From positions 1 through 33,466 of the forward strand of contig JAIFLV010000133.1 in NCBI GenBank assembly GCA_020048895.1: a stretch of DNA of 33,466 nucleotides. The letters are read 5' to 3'. Positions 1-7,828 of this stretch are shown here, in pieces (the stretch's first letter is position 1; each line of letters opens with the position of its first letter). Under the pieces are notes generated by a model that had not been told where the DNA came from, made no database searches, and saw nothing but the letters and a program-made list of their open reading frames with translations. This DNA is from Rhodoferax sp. GTDB taxonomy: Bacteria > Pseudomonadota > Gammaproteobacteria > Burkholderiales > Burkholderiaceae_C. Made by a program: the position numbers and the translations under genes.

Positions 1-449
1 AGCCGCTCAATAGCAGCCTGTGATGCAAAGTTGAAGTTGTCGGTTCGCCAGCCCACGACATAGCAGCCTAAAGTCTCGAATGCGTGTGTCAGCAACAGCA
101 ACTTGCAGGTGGTGTTGACATGGCTGCGCTGCGCCGATTTGCTATACCAGGTCCAGCCAATCTCCACGCGTTTGATCGCGGGCACGATGTCGTGGTAGCT
201 GGTGCACCCCAGCACCTTGCCCGACTCGGCATGCACTACTGCAAATGCAAACCTGTTGCCGGCGTCGCGCATGGCCAGCGCATCGGTGATGTAGCGCGCC
301 GTATTGTCGGGCTCTGGCACCGAGGTGACGCGTATGTTCCACAGTGCACCATCGGCCGCGGCCGCTCGAAGCCCCGCTTCGTGGCCAAGCGCCAGAGGCT
401 CGAGCCGCACACCGCGTGCAGAAAGAATAACGGGTTCCACAAAGACCAT
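1..449 (-). CDS. GNAT family N-acetyltransferase (partial, C-terminus beyond window)
   Basis: The minus-strand frame from the ATG at 449 stays open to the window edge for 149 codons. It begins MVFVEPVILSARGVRLEPL, as RimJ/RimL-type GNAT proteins do (an 'L.GxxvrLePL' opening). A central VLGCTSYHDI strand is followed by RVEIGWTWY and a segment ending NFASQAAIERL, matching the late GNAT helix (N..SqrAIerLGF) near the acetyl-CoA site. These enzymes transfer acetyl from acetyl-CoA to a protein N-terminus or small amine; the substrate cannot be read here. The start lies 2 bases after the stop of the upstream small membrane protein gene, so it is probably translated in the same operon. About 40-50 residues of a usual 190-200 are missing. 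Confidence 0.8.
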   Translation of the reverse strand, partial: MVFVEPVILSARGVRLEPLALGHEAGLRAAAADGALWNIRVTSVPEPDNTARYITDALAMRDAGNRFAFAVVHAESGKVLGCTSYHDIVPAIKRVEIGWTWYSKSAQRSHVNTTCKLLLLTHAFETLGCYVVGWRTDNFNFASQAAIER

Positions 450-451
450 GT

Positions 452-682
452 TCAGTCTTTTTCACGAGAAGAAGCCGCCTGGCTGGCACGCCAGCGTCGC
501 GCCAATTGCAGGCCGACACCGCCACCCAAACCTACCAGGAGAATTGCACCGATGCTGGCCGCACCGTAGCCAGGCGCAAACAAGTCCATCCCAGTGAGTT
601 GCCCGCCCCAAAAGCCGAGCAGTGCGCCGCCGACGAAGCCTACGGCATCCGATATTCCTTCCAGAAGGGGGGAGTTTTTCAT
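452..682 (-). CDS. small glycine-rich membrane protein, unknown function
   Basis: A 76-residue protein with two likely membrane segments: residues about 9-29 (AVGFVGGALLGFWGG) and 38-60 (GYGAASIGAILLVGLGGGVGL), then a basic tail (ARRWRASQ...REKD). The glycine spacing resembles a helix-helix packing motif, but I recognise no family. It lies 13 bases downstream of the MoxR-type ATPase stop and 2 bases before the acetyltransferase start, all on the minus strand, so it is probably co-transcribed. The coding call rests on position in this tight array and the coherent hydropathy pattern. Function unknown. Confidence 0.6.
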   Translation of the reverse strand: MKNSPLLEGISDAVGFVGGALLGFWGGQLTGMDLFAPGYGAASIGAILLVGLGGGVGLQLARRWRASQAASSREKD

Positions 683-695
683 TGTCTGCGGGGTC

Positions 696-1550
696 TCAAC
701 GGTTGTGGCGCTGCATGAACATCAGTTTTTCAAACAGCGTGACATCCTGCTCGTTCTTGAGTAGCGCACCCACCAGCGGCGGAACAGCCATCTTGTCGTC
801 TTTGGTCTGCAACGCTTCCACCGGAATATCCTCCGCGAGCAGGAGCTTGAGCCAGTCCAGCAGTTCACTGGTGGAAGGTTTTTTCTTCAAGCCGGGCAGA
901 TTGCGCACATCGTAAAACGTCTTCATGGCGGCGCTGAGCAATTCTTTCTTCAGGCCGGGAAAGTGCACGTCCACGATGCTTTGCATGGTGGGGGCATCAG
1001 GAAACTTGATGTAGTGAAAGAAGCAGCGACGCAAAAAGGCGTCCGGCAGTTCTTTTTCGTTGTTCGATGTAATGAATACCAACGGGCGGTGCTTGGCTTT
1101 GACCAGTTCACGCGTCTCGTAGCAGTAAAACTCCATACGGTCGATCTCCCGCAGCAGATCGTTGGGAAACTCGATGTCGGCCTTGTCGATTTCATCAATG
1201 AGCAATGCAACCGGTCGGTCGGCAGTAAAGGCTTGCCAAAGCACGCCCTTGACAATGTAGTTGTGGATGTTCTTGACGCGCTCGCCGCCATCAATGTCCG
1301 ACAGCTGGGAGTCACGCAGACGGCTCACGGCATCGTATTCGTACAGGCCTTGTTGTGCCTTGGTGGTGGATTTGATGTGCCACTGCAGCAGCGGCATCGC
1401 AAGGGCCTGAGCCACTTCCTCGGCCAGCATGGTCTTGCCGGTGCCGGGCTCGCCCTTGACCAACAGTGGTCTTTGCAGGGTGATGCTGGCATTGACCGAC
1501 AGCATCAGGTCCTGGGTTGCAACGTAGTTCTTGGTGCCGTGGAATTTCAT
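696..1550 (-). CDS. MoxR-family AAA+ ATPase
   Basis: A 284-residue AAA+ ATPase. Walker A is GEPGTGKT (residues 33-40), Walker B is ALLIDEID (about 115-122), and a sensor-1/arginine-finger stretch FITSNNEKELPDAFLRRC follows (about 158-175). MoxR ATPases act as chaperones that mature or activate protein complexes, usually with a von Willebrand-A partner encoded nearby; the CoxD/CoxE pair is one example. No VWA gene is inside the window, but one could lie beyond the left edge, downstream of the acetyltransferase. The start at 1550 gives the usual N-terminus just before the Walker A region. The gene heads a minus-strand operon diverging from the cytochrome gene at 1671, with 120 bases between. 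The exact client complex is unknown. Confidence 0.9.
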   Translation of the reverse strand: MKFHGTKNYVATQDLMLSVNASITLQRPLLVKGEPGTGKTMLAEEVAQALAMPLLQWHIKSTTKAQQGLYEYDAVSRLRDSQLSDIDGGERVKNIHNYIVKGVLWQAFTADRPVALLIDEIDKADIEFPNDLLREIDRMEFYCYETRELVKAKHRPLVFITSNNEKELPDAFLRRCFFHYIKFPDAPTMQSIVDVHFPGLKKELLSAAMKTFYDVRNLPGLKKKPSTSELLDWLKLLLAEDIPVEALQTKDDKMAVPPLVGALLKNEQDVTLFEKLMFMQRHNR

Positions 1551-1620
1551 GAAAATTGCAGTGCTCTATGAGGGTAAATACGGGTAATCAAAGGGCGCCA
1601 TGGCGCGAAGAGGTGATCGA

Positions 1621-1626
1621 TATAAT
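1621..1626 (+). promoter_or_regulatory. candidate -10 box for the cytochrome c gene
   Basis: A perfect TATAAT lies 45 bases upstream of the cytochrome start codon in the divergent intergenic region. I see no good -35 hexamer at 16-18 bases upstream, so the promoter is weakly supported or needs an activator. Confidence 0.35.
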
Positions 1627-1670
1627 GGCCCACCCATTTTTACCAGTCACTGCTTGATTGTCATCGCAAA

Positions 1671-2336
1671 ATGAAAAAACTGCTGCTCTCACTTGCCACC
1701 CTGCTTGTCGCTTCGGTGACCCTGAGCGTTGCCCATGCTCAGGAAGTGAAGGGCGATGGATTGGCCGGTCAAAAGAAAATTGCGATGTGTATTGGATGCC
1801 ACGGCATTGTGGGTTTTCATGCCAGTTTTCCTGAAGTCTACAAAGTGCCCAAGATCTCCGGGCAAAGCGCAAAGTACATAACATCGGCTCTGGCCGCCTA
1901 CAAGCGGGGGGAGCGCAAGCACCCCACCATGCGGGGTATTACCGATGCATTGACGGATCAGGATATGGCGGATCTTGCCGCCTACTTCAGTACCAATGGT
2001 GTGAACTTCAACCAGGTTGCCCCGGGCAAGGCCCCAACTGGCTCTGCCAAAGCCATGGAATTAGTGGCCAAAGGGGCGTGTGTGAGTTGTCATGGTGACA
2101 GTTTTAGTAAACCCATCGATCCGTCATATCCCAAGATTGCCGGCCAGTATCCCGACTACCTCTATGCGGCCTTGAAAGCCTACAAGACCACCGATAAGGA
2201 AATGATTGGTCGCGGCAATGCCATCATGGCGGGCGTCGCCAAGCAGTTCAGCAATGACGAACTCAAAGAACTGGCCAACTATGTGGGCAGTTTGCCGGGC
2301 GAACTCAAGACTGTTCCTGAGAGCTGGATTCGCTAA
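1671..2336 (+). CDS. dihaem cytochrome c, c4 type
   Basis: A 221-residue periplasmic cytochrome. A Sec signal peptide (residues 1-23, MKKLLLSLATLLVASVTLSV then AHA) precedes two class I cytochrome c domains. Haem motif one is CIGCH (40-44) with a likely Met ligand in HPTMRGIT; motif two is CVSCH with a likely Met ligand in NAIMAGVAKQF. Length, duplicated architecture and YPKIAGQ match cytochrome c4/c553 proteins, which carry electrons in the periplasm, often from the bc1 complex to haem-copper oxidases. It could therefore feed the cox oxidase encoded at 15-19 kb, which is inference. Start at 1671 chosen from the signal peptide; no clear Shine-Dalgarno. Its stop codon overlaps the stop of the convergent protease gene (positions 2333-2336). 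Confidence 0.9.
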   Translation: MKKLLLSLATLLVASVTLSVAHAQEVKGDGLAGQKKIAMCIGCHGIVGFHASFPEVYKVPKISGQSAKYITSALAAYKRGERKHPTMRGITDALTDQDMADLAAYFSTNGVNFNQVAPGKAPTGSAKAMELVAKGACVSCHGDSFSKPIDPSYPKIAGQYPDYLYAALKAYKTTDKEMIGRGNAIMAGVAKQFSNDELKELANYVGSLPGELKTVPESWIR

Positions 2337-3748
2337 TCGGCGCGCATTTGCGGCGGGTTCACCTCGCCAAATGCGGGGTTGACCGTGCGTGCACCCACTG
2401 GTGTTACGCCTCGCAGGACCGAGGCCTTGGCCCCCGGAACTGAGCATGAACCGGTCTTGATGTAGTGCAGCGCGCTTGCCAGGCGCGCCTCGGCTGGGTC
2501 GCCCAGTTGATGGTCCAGGTCATCGGGAACTTCGCAGGTGGGTGCCAAGCCACTGTCGTAGCGTCCCATTCCCAATGCATTGACGGTTTCAAAGCTCACA
2601 GCGTTGTACGTCAGGCCGCAGGCATCCACAGGCAAAAATCCATACGGCTTGCCAAATGTCGTGGCACCAATCTGGATGACATTTTTGTGGGGAATCAAGC
2701 CGTTGATGACCAATTCGCTGGCCGAAGCGGTTCCTTCTGCGGTGATGAAGATGACGCGGTTCAACCCATTTAATGGCGCGGCCGGCAACTCGGACGAACT
2801 TGAGGAAAACGCATACACGGTGTTGTTCTCGGGGTGCTTGGCGTTGTAGCGCAAGTGTGTAAATACGCGACCCGCAAGTTCGATCCCTCCGATCATGCTG
2901 GCAAGATCACGTGCAACCGAAATGCTTCCACCCCCGTTGTAGCGCAAATCAACGATGAGTTCTTTCACATCTTCCTTGACAAAAGTCCTGAATGCGGCCC
3001 CTAGTTCAGATGCGCTGGCGTTGATGAACTGCTGGTAGGCAAAATAGCCTACCTTGACCGAGGAAGTTCCATTGTTCTGCGTGAAGACAGCCGTTGCAGG
3101 CACCGAAACGTAGGGAAACTCGGCCGAGCTGACGGTCAGGGTACGGGTCGTGCCCTGGGCGTTGCGCACCACCAGAGTTCTGGGTTGGCCCGCCGCCGTG
3201 GCGCGACCCGGCGTTCCTGCAATGATTTGTGCTGGCGTATAGCCATCGATGGAAATGACGGTGTCACCGCGTTTCAGTCCCGCCAGTCCCACCGGGCTCT
3301 TCGGCTCCACCATGCGAACCTTCAGAACGGTCTTGGCGGCATCGCTCCAGGTTACCGAGTAACCATAGCCCATAAAAATGCCTTCGCCATAGAACTGTTG
3401 AAACTGCGCTGTGGTTTCAGAGTAACTGTAGCGATCCACCACCGGATAGAGCAACGACTGGAAAAATCCATTCATGTCCGCCGCATCGGCATTTGCGGTG
3501 CCCATGTTGGCATACCAGAAGTAGCGGTCCTTCATGTAGCTTTGCAGCCAGCTACGCTGGTCAGCGGTGGAGCAACTGGCGGGTGCACGGCCGTACGCAT
3601 CGGAGCCACTGCTGGCACTTCCGCTATCACTTCCACTGCCGCCACCGCCACACCCGCTGAGCCACCCCAAACCCAGCGCGAGAACTATGGCAGAGGTGAT
3701 GCGGTTGCGAAGAAGCGACGGCCGGGTCGAATGGGTGGGGTGGTACAT
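2333..3748 (-). CDS. S41 family peptidase (C-terminal-processing type), lipoprotein
   Basis: A 471-residue lipoprotein protease. The signal peptide ends in a lipobox LSGC (Cys33), followed by a Gly/Ser-rich linker, so the protein is probably anchored in the envelope facing the periplasm. A PDZ-like region (SPVGLAGLKRGDTVISIDG) precedes the S41 domain: strand ELIVDLRYNGGGS, nucleophile region TAEGTASASELV, and probable general-base Lys in TTFGKPYG. These enzymes cleave C-terminal tails or misfolded envelope proteins. An upstream in-frame ATG at 3820 would run into the DUF1841 gene and place 24 extra residues before the signal peptide, so 3748 is preferred. It ends tail-to-tail with the cytochrome gene. 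Confidence 0.88.
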   Translation of the reverse strand: MYHPTHSTRPSLLRNRITSAIVLALGLGWLSGCGGGGSGSDSGSASSGSDAYGRAPASCSTADQRSWLQSYMKDRYFWYANMGTANADAADMNGFFQSLLYPVVDRYSYSETTAQFQQFYGEGIFMGYGYSVTWSDAAKTVLKVRMVEPKSPVGLAGLKRGDTVISIDGYTPAQIIAGTPGRATAAGQPRTLVVRNAQGTTRTLTVSSAEFPYVSVPATAVFTQNNGTSSVKVGYFAYQQFINASASELGAAFRTFVKEDVKELIVDLRYNGGGSISVARDLASMIGGIELAGRVFTHLRYNAKHPENNTVYAFSSSSSELPAAPLNGLNRVIFITAEGTASASELVINGLIPHKNVIQIGATTFGKPYGFLPVDACGLTYNAVSFETVNALGMGRYDSGLAPTCEVPDDLDHQLGDPAEARLASALHYIKTGSCSVPGAKASVLRGVTPVGARTVNPAFGEVNPPQMRAD

Positions 3749-3791
3749 AAGGGAATCCCGCAGAGAAGGCGATAGAAAAGAATACCAGATG

Positions 3792-4226
3792 CTAGTCGCG
3801 CGTGGCGTGGCGCTGCACACAGGCCACGTACGACGCGCCGTCGGGTGCGCGTCCGCTGCTCTGGCTGTCTTGCAGCATTCTGCCCAGGCACTCCATGGCG
3901 TCGTGATGGGCGTGGTGCAGGGAGTTGTGCCGGTGGGTCAGCAACTCGACTGCCTGCCGGATGCCGCGTGGCTGGTCGATGCTGCACTGCTCTGTGATGG
4001 ATAGATGCATGGACAGATGCAGGAACGCGTTGCTTCGACCCTCTTGTTGTGTGCCGATGGTAGCCAGGGCCGCGTCCAGGTCAGCGAAGTCGCTCGCGTA
4101 TTCGGGGTGCTCATCCATCCATTGGACCGCTATGATTTCAATAGCTTCCAACGCAAGCCCAGAGCGTCCTTTCGCATAACTATTGCAAAAAAACCGCCGG
4201 ACATCAGCTTGCGATGGATTGAACAT
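3792..4226 (-). CDS. DUF1841 family protein
   Basis: A 144-residue soluble protein beginning MFNPSQADVRRFFC and containing NAFLHLSMHLSITEQ, IDQPRGIRQAVELL and HHDAMECLG, the conserved blocks of DUF1841 as I know it from Burkholderiales. The several His and Glu in HLSMHLSITEQ and HHAHHDAMEC could bind a metal or packed helices, but no function is established. It lies 43 bases upstream of the S41 protease on the same strand and may share its transcript. A weak match to the dispersed repeat (about 4133-4172) falls in its early codons, but the encoded residues look conserved, so I do not read it as an insertion. Confidence 0.85.
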   Translation of the reverse strand: MFNPSQADVRRFFCNSYAKGRSGLALEAIEIIAVQWMDEHPEYASDFADLDAALATIGTQQEGRSNAFLHLSMHLSITEQCSIDQPRGIRQAVELLTHRHNSLHHAHHDAMECLGRMLQDSQSSGRAPDGASYVACVQRHATRD

Positions 4227-4286
4227 GGCGTTAGATTAACACGCCCACAGAGGCCGTTTGGGCCACTGTGGGCATGACTGGTCGTC

Positions 4287-4544
4287 TTACAGGCGTGTGA
4301 CGCCCGAGACATAGCCCACCAGTTTGCCATCGGCATACAGCGCGCCTTCCGGAGCGCCTGCTTCGGCATAGAACTCCAGTGCGACTGCCAGCGGGTCGGT
4401 CTTACCTGACCGCGGTGCAAGCTGGCGTGCCAGGCGGGCCAAAACCGCGCTTGCTGCACGTAACAAAGTTGCTGCAACGAGGCGGGGTCGGCGGCCAAGT
4501 TGCCAGGAAGCGGCGGGTGGACGCCAGGTCAAACTCTTTATCAT
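4287..4544 (-). CDS. small conserved hypothetical protein, possibly operator-controlled
   Basis: An 85-residue protein starting MIKSLTWRPPAASWQ, with a basic middle (LLRAASAVLARLARQLAPR) and a C-terminus LYADGKLVGYVSGVTRL that looks like a short folded beta-hairpin unit. The ATG at 4544 has a good Shine-Dalgarno (AAGGAG) about 8 bases upstream, which favours it over the in-frame ATG at 4580. I have an impression of similar small proteins in Comamonadaceae but no function. Its upstream region carries a candidate promoter overlapped by two palindromic operator-like sites, and the next gene upstream encodes a putative DNA-binding protein, so regulated expression is plausible. Confidence 0.6.
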   Translation of the reverse strand: MIKSLTWRPPAASWQLGRRPRLVAATLLRAASAVLARLARQLAPRSGKTDPLAVALEFYAEAGAPEGALYADGKLVGYVSGVTRL

Positions 4545-4646
4545 GATAATTTCTCCTTGCCCTCGGCGGTTCGGAAACAACTTCGGGAGTGTTGGGTTCT
4601 GCGGGGTGGAGGGGAGATGTCACTCAGATAAGGCCTGTGCCAATTT

Positions 4647-4661
4647 TTGAGCTTGCCTCAA
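4647..4661. promoter_or_regulatory. operator-like palindrome 1 (TTGAG-N5-CTCAA)
   Basis: TTGAGCTTGCCTCAA is a perfect 5-bp inverted repeat with a 5-base spacer. Its centre is 33 bases (about three helical turns) from the centre of palindrome 2, and it lies just downstream of the candidate -10 of the 4544 gene, where a repressor would block initiation. Confidence 0.5.
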
Positions 4662-4665
4662 TGAT

Positions 4666-4693
4666 AAAGTAAACATTATCTTGAGCAAGTCAA
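4666..4693 (-). promoter_or_regulatory. candidate sigma70 promoter for the 4544 gene
   Basis: On the minus strand, TTGACT (4688-4693) and TACTTT (4666-4671) are separated by 16 bases. The -35 lies inside palindrome 2 and the -10 lies between the two palindromes. Confidence 0.4.
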
Positions 4694-4698
4694 GATAA
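4676..4698. promoter_or_regulatory. operator-like palindrome 2 (TTATCTTGA-N5-TCAAGATAA)
   Basis: A perfect 9-bp inverted repeat with a 5-base centre (GCAAG). The TTGA...TCAA core is shared with palindrome 1. There is no U-tract on either side, so an operator fits better than a terminator for the gene ending at 4716. The spacing (N5, versus N7 in site 1) does not fit the TTGA-N6-TCAA of FNR/CRP-type boxes. Confidence 0.55.
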
Positions 4699-4715
4699 CA
4701 AAAATTTCTGTCGCG

Positions 4716-5336
4716 CTATTTCTTCTGTTTCAACGGCGCAACACGCGCCTGGCTGCGCAGCCACAGGTCATGCCCATCGCTGGCCAGTGGTGCTGGTGAA
4801 GCCGGGGTTTTCCCGGATGCGGCACCGGTCAAGGGTGCTGCGTTGCCGCGCGGCGCAGTCGCCATGGTGGGCTTTGCGTTGGCAGTCCCTGGCGTCAGTA
4901 CTTCACCCAGCAGGTCCAGCAGCCGTGTGCGTGCGCGCTGGGGGTGGCGTCGGTAGTAGGTAAGAACCAGCCCGACAATGAAGCGCTCATCGTCATCTTG
5001 CGGGGTTGAACTATCCGTCTGCGCCGACATTGCAGATGTCGCAGCAGGAGCCGTCGTGGTGCTCGGTGCTGATCCGTTGTGGTCCTGGTCCATCCAGCCA
5101 TAGGGTTTGTGGCACAACTGTTCAAACTGGCGCGCCAGGCGCTCGCCAATCTGGCGTGAACGGCTTTTGATCTGGCTCCAGTAACTCGGCTGCACCTGCA
5201 CACGCAGGGCGAAGCGTCCTTCGAGCCCGCGCAAGGTTGCCGCATCGGGGTGCTTTACCGTGGCGCGCACAAATTCATCAAACAGGGCGATCGCGTTGTT
5301 GAATCGGATCTGTGCGACATCGGGACTGCTACTCAT
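4716..5336 (-). CDS. putative Cro/cI-like DNA-binding protein
   Basis: A 206-residue protein. Residues about 40-85 (FALRVQVQPSYWSQI, then RQIGERLARQFEQL, then KPYGWMDQ) resemble the recognition helix and following helices of cI-type helix-turn-helix proteins, whose typical pattern is 'vspsylSqil...rrIGekLARriEealglp.GWmD'. The rest is a Ser/Thr/Ala-rich linker, a short helical segment (DDDERFIVGLVLTYYRRHPQRARTR, listed in two parts of the same helix), and a Pro/Ala-rich basic tail. I do not recognise a ligand or dimerisation domain. Two palindromes lie immediately downstream, before the 4544 gene, and are natural candidates for its targets; that link is inference. Start at 5336 chosen as the only ATG before the conserved part. 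Confidence 0.6.
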   Translation of the reverse strand: MSSSPDVAQIRFNNAIALFDEFVRATVKHPDAATLRGLEGRFALRVQVQPSYWSQIKSRSRQIGERLARQFEQLCHKPYGWMDQDHNGSAPSTTTAPAATSAMSAQTDSSTPQDDDERFIVGLVLTYYRRHPQRARTRLLDLLGEVLTPGTANAKPTMATAPRGNAAPLTGAASGKTPASPAPLASDGHDLWLRSQARVAPLKQKK

Positions 5337-5407
5337 ACTGCGATGATAAACCGTCCTTTACCAAGATCGCTCGCCTGTGGACGGCACGACGCGTCCCATT
5401 CAATACT

Positions 5408-5456
5408 AATTTGATAGCATGTCACGCTTGTCCCACGGGCGCTAGAGCCCTTTTTC
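5408..5456 (+). repeat. dispersed ATAGC...GCGCTAGAG repeat, copy A
   Basis: Runs from ATTTGATAGCATG through ACGCTTGTCCC and GGGCGCTAGAGCC to a T-run, in the intergenic region before the TauE-like pseudogene. It aligns over its whole length with the copies near 8435, 14319, 23296, 24464 and 32183. Confidence 0.65.
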
Positions 5457-5466
5457 ATGCCCAACC

Positions 5467-5960
5467 ATGCCGCTGCCCCTGATCACTGACCCGTCGTTCT
5501 ACCTGGTGGCCGTGCCGGCGGTGCTGCTGATGGGTGTGAGCAAAAGCGGGTTTGGCGCGGGTTTCGGGTCGCTGGCCGTACCCATGATGGCGCTGGTGGT
5601 GAGTGTGCCGGAAGCGGCGGCCATCCTGATGCCGGTGCTGCTGTTGATGGATGCGCTGGGCATGGCGGCATTTCGCAAGGACTTCGACCGCCGCCTGCTG
5701 ACGTTCCTGGTGCCGTTAGGCGTATTGGGCATCGTGTTGGGTACTGTCTTGTCAAATGGATTCCCTACGCCTGGCTCGGCCTGCTCGATGGGCGCAATAT
5801 GGCAACTTCACTGGTGCTCTTGCCATTGGCGCCGATGGGTGTTTGGTTAGGCGTACGGCTGGCGCGCCGCATCGACCAAGTCCTGTTCTACCGTTTTCTT
5901 TACACCGGCATGTTTCTTACCGGCGTCAAGCTTTTGTGGGACGGGTTGGCGGCAATGTAG
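5467..5960 (+). pseudogene. TauE/SafE family permease remnant, internal deletion and frameshift
   Basis: The first frame (5467 to about 5755) encodes an N-terminal TauE/SafE half: VLLMGVSKSGFGAGFGSLAVP, then helices through LLTFLVPLGVLGIVLGTV. The typical C-terminal half continues in another frame from about 5758: KWIPYAWLGLLDGRN, LVLLPLAPMGVWLGVRLA, then RIDQVLFYRFLYTGMFLTG and a TAG at 5958. Together this is about 160 residues against roughly 250 in intact relatives, so about 85 central residues are missing. The junction reads TTGTCAAATGG where LSKW needs one more base, so a deletion plus one missing base explains it. The family exports organic acids or sulfur oxyanions; this copy should be non-functional. 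Its 3' end overlaps the MFS gene by 35 bases. Confidence 0.8.
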
Positions 5961-7176
5961 GTGCTTCACCGATGCGGTCGCGATTGGCAAGACTTGGAAA
6001 CAGTTTGAGCCAGCTGGCGGCGATGATGATCGTGCCGCACCCGCCTACCACGACCGATCCCACCGGACCCCACAGGGCGGCCGTAGCGCCGGACTCAAAC
6101 TCCCCCAACTGGTTCGAAGCTCCAATGAAGATGGAATTCACCGCCGACACCCTGCCGCGCAGTTCATCGGGAGTTTCCATCTGCATGAGTGTCAGGCGCA
6201 TAACAACGCTGATGTTGTCGGCTGCACCGGAAAGCGCCAGCGCCAGCAGCGAGAGCCCGAAATGGGTGGACAGGCCAAAAACAATGGTGGCCAGGCCAAA
6301 CACCGCCACCGATGCCAGCAGTTTGTGCCCCACACGTCGCTCGATGGGCCAGCGCAGCAGCACCAGCGACATCACCAGAGCGCCCGCCGCAGGAGCCGCT
6401 CTGAGCAGCCCCAGTCCCATCGGACCCGTGTCGAGGATGTCACGCGCATAGATGGGGAGCAGGGCGGTGGCGCCACCCAGCAGCACCGCAAACAGGTCGA
6501 GTGAGGTTGCTCCCAGCAGTATTTTCCGTTGCCATACGTATTCCACGCCAGCCAGAACCGTCCGCCAGGTAGCTGCCTGTAACGAGGGTTTGTGGTCATA
6601 GCGTACTGTCAGGGTCAAAAGGCAACTGCCTAATAGTAAAGCTGCGCAGCAGGCGTACACCGTGGTCGGTCCCGCTGCGTACAGTAAGCCGCCCAATGCC
6701 GGACCTCCGATGACCGCCACCTGCAATCCACTGGAACTCAGTGCGATGGCACGCTGCAGCAGATCTTGCGGTACCAGCAACGGCGTGAGCGCCTGTTGCA
6801 CCGGCATCTGGAAAGCCCGGGCTATGCCCAAAGCCACCGACAGGACAAAAATCATCTCGCGCGTGGCGAACCCTCCATGGGTTGCAGCCGCCAGCAGCGC
6901 GGCCACCACAGCCTGCAACGCCATGCAGGCCGCGAAAATGCGTCCGCGGTGCAACCGGTCCGCCACATGACCCGCTGGCAAGGTGAGCAACAAGGCAGGG
7001 ATGAACTGGAACAGCCCGACCAGACCCAGGTCCCAGGCGCTCAGCGTAATGTCGTACATGTGCCAGGCCAGCGCCACCATCAGCATCTGGTTGCCCATGA
7101 TGCCCGCCATGCGTGCCCACCAGAACCGCACGAAATGGCGGTGGGCAAGGAGTTGGCGTAGCGCGGTCTGGGGCAT
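5926..7176 (-). CDS. MFS transporter (MFS_3, EntS-like)
   Basis: A 416-residue inner-membrane transporter with about 12 hydrophobic segments. The loop GHVADRLHRGRIF between helices 2 and 3 is the MFS signature (G..aDr..Rr). Other blocks: ALTPLLVPQDLLQRAIALSS, ARDILDTGPMGLGLLRAAPA and TPDELRGRVSAVNSIFIGASNQLGEFESG, typical of the enterobactin-exporter-like MFS_3 group. Substrate unknown. An in-frame ATG at 7335 would add 53 residues without membrane character, so 7176 is preferred. It stands alone on the minus strand and overlaps the tail of the TauE-like pseudogene. Confidence 0.85.
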   Translation of the reverse strand: MPQTALRQLLAHRHFVRFWWARMAGIMGNQMLMVALAWHMYDITLSAWDLGLVGLFQFIPALLLTLPAGHVADRLHRGRIFAACMALQAVVAALLAAATHGGFATREMIFVLSVALGIARAFQMPVQQALTPLLVPQDLLQRAIALSSSGLQVAVIGGPALGGLLYAAGPTTVYACCAALLLGSCLLTLTVRYDHKPSLQAATWRTVLAGVEYVWQRKILLGATSLDLFAVLLGGATALLPIYARDILDTGPMGLGLLRAAPAAGALVMSLVLLRWPIERRVGHKLLASVAVFGLATIVFGLSTHFGLSLLALALSGAADNISVVMRLTLMQMETPDELRGRVSAVNSIFIGASNQLGEFESGATAALWGPVGSVVVGGCGTIIIAASWLKLFPSLANRDRIGEAPTLPPTRPTKA

Positions 7177-7366
7177 GGCCCCAAGCTTACCAAGTTGTCG
7201 TCGGCCGGTTGAATGTAAAGATGGCAGATCAGGCGTTACAACCGGTGTTGACGCGCTATAAATGAATGGTGCTACGGCATCGCGCGTCAACAAAAACGCA
7301 GTGCCTGGCGTTAAGCAGTGACGGGGCCTTCGCACCTGTTCTTTTCTGTTCGAGAGGTCGCTTGTT

Positions 7367-7828
7367 ATGAAGTATTTGCTGGCTTGGTCATGTGCACTCG
7401 CTGCGTTGCTCAGTGCTGCCCCCCAGGGCGTTTTTGCGCAGCACCGGGATTACCATCGTGGGCCAGGCCGTGGATGGGGCGGTGATATCCGGCACTTTGA
7501 GGCACACGATTTCAACCGGTGGCGCTCAGGCAGCTGGCGCCACACCAGCCACGCCGGGCGCCTGGGGTGGTGGTGGGTCGCGGGTGGTGCGTGGTATTTT
7601 TATCCGCGGCCGATTTATCCCTATCCGGATCCGTATTTGCCTTCCACAGTGATCGTTCAAACCGCACCGCCGGTGGTTATGGCTCCCGCACCCCCAGTCG
7701 TGGTCCAGGAGGCACCGCCACAGGTCTGGTATTACTGTGAAGCGTCCGCGGGCTATTACCCCTATGTGCCGGCGTGCCCTGGCGGATGGAAAACCGTTCC
7801 GGCCGTACCGGCGAGTCCACCCCAATGA
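7367..7828 (+). CDS. secreted/periplasmic protein with C-terminal WYYC...YYPY...CPGGW domain
   Basis: A 153-residue exported protein. The signal peptide ends near GVFAQ (residue 25). A basic, His/Trp/Gly-rich region follows (HRDYHRGPGRGWGG), then an aromatic stretch (WWWVAGGAWYFYPRPIYPYP), a Pro/Val linker (APPVVMAPAPPVVVQEAPP), and a compact C-terminal domain VWYYCEASAGYYPYVPACPGGW with two cysteines that could pair. The same domain ends the protein at 29333-29734. Such domains recur in betaproteobacterial envelope proteins, to my knowledge without assigned function. Translationally coupled to the next lipoprotein gene by an ATGA overlap at 7825-7828, suggesting the two work together at the cell envelope. 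Confidence 0.75.
   Translation: MKYLLAWSCALAALLSAAPQGVFAQHRDYHRGPGRGWGGDIRHFEAHDFNRWRSGSWRHTSHAGRLGWWWVAGGAWYFYPRPIYPYPDPYLPSTVIVQTAPPVVMAPAPPVVVQEAPPQVWYYCEASAGYYPYVPACPGGWKTVPAVPASPPQ

Noticed and set aside
142..525. open frames on both strands over the acetyltransferase gene
   Set aside because: They are out-of-frame shadows; only the frame starting at 449 gives the GNAT pattern and couples to the upstream stop codon.
4133..4172. possible seventh copy of the dispersed repeat in the DUF1841 gene
   Set aside because: TTTCAATAGCTTCCAACGCA resembles the repeat start, but the 3' half is weak and the encoded residues (LALEAIEII) look conserved in the family.
4647..4661. FNR/ANR box
   Set aside because: The TTGA and TCAA half-sites are 7 bases apart here and 5 apart in the neighbouring site; FNR-type boxes need 6, and the flanking T/A positions do not fit.
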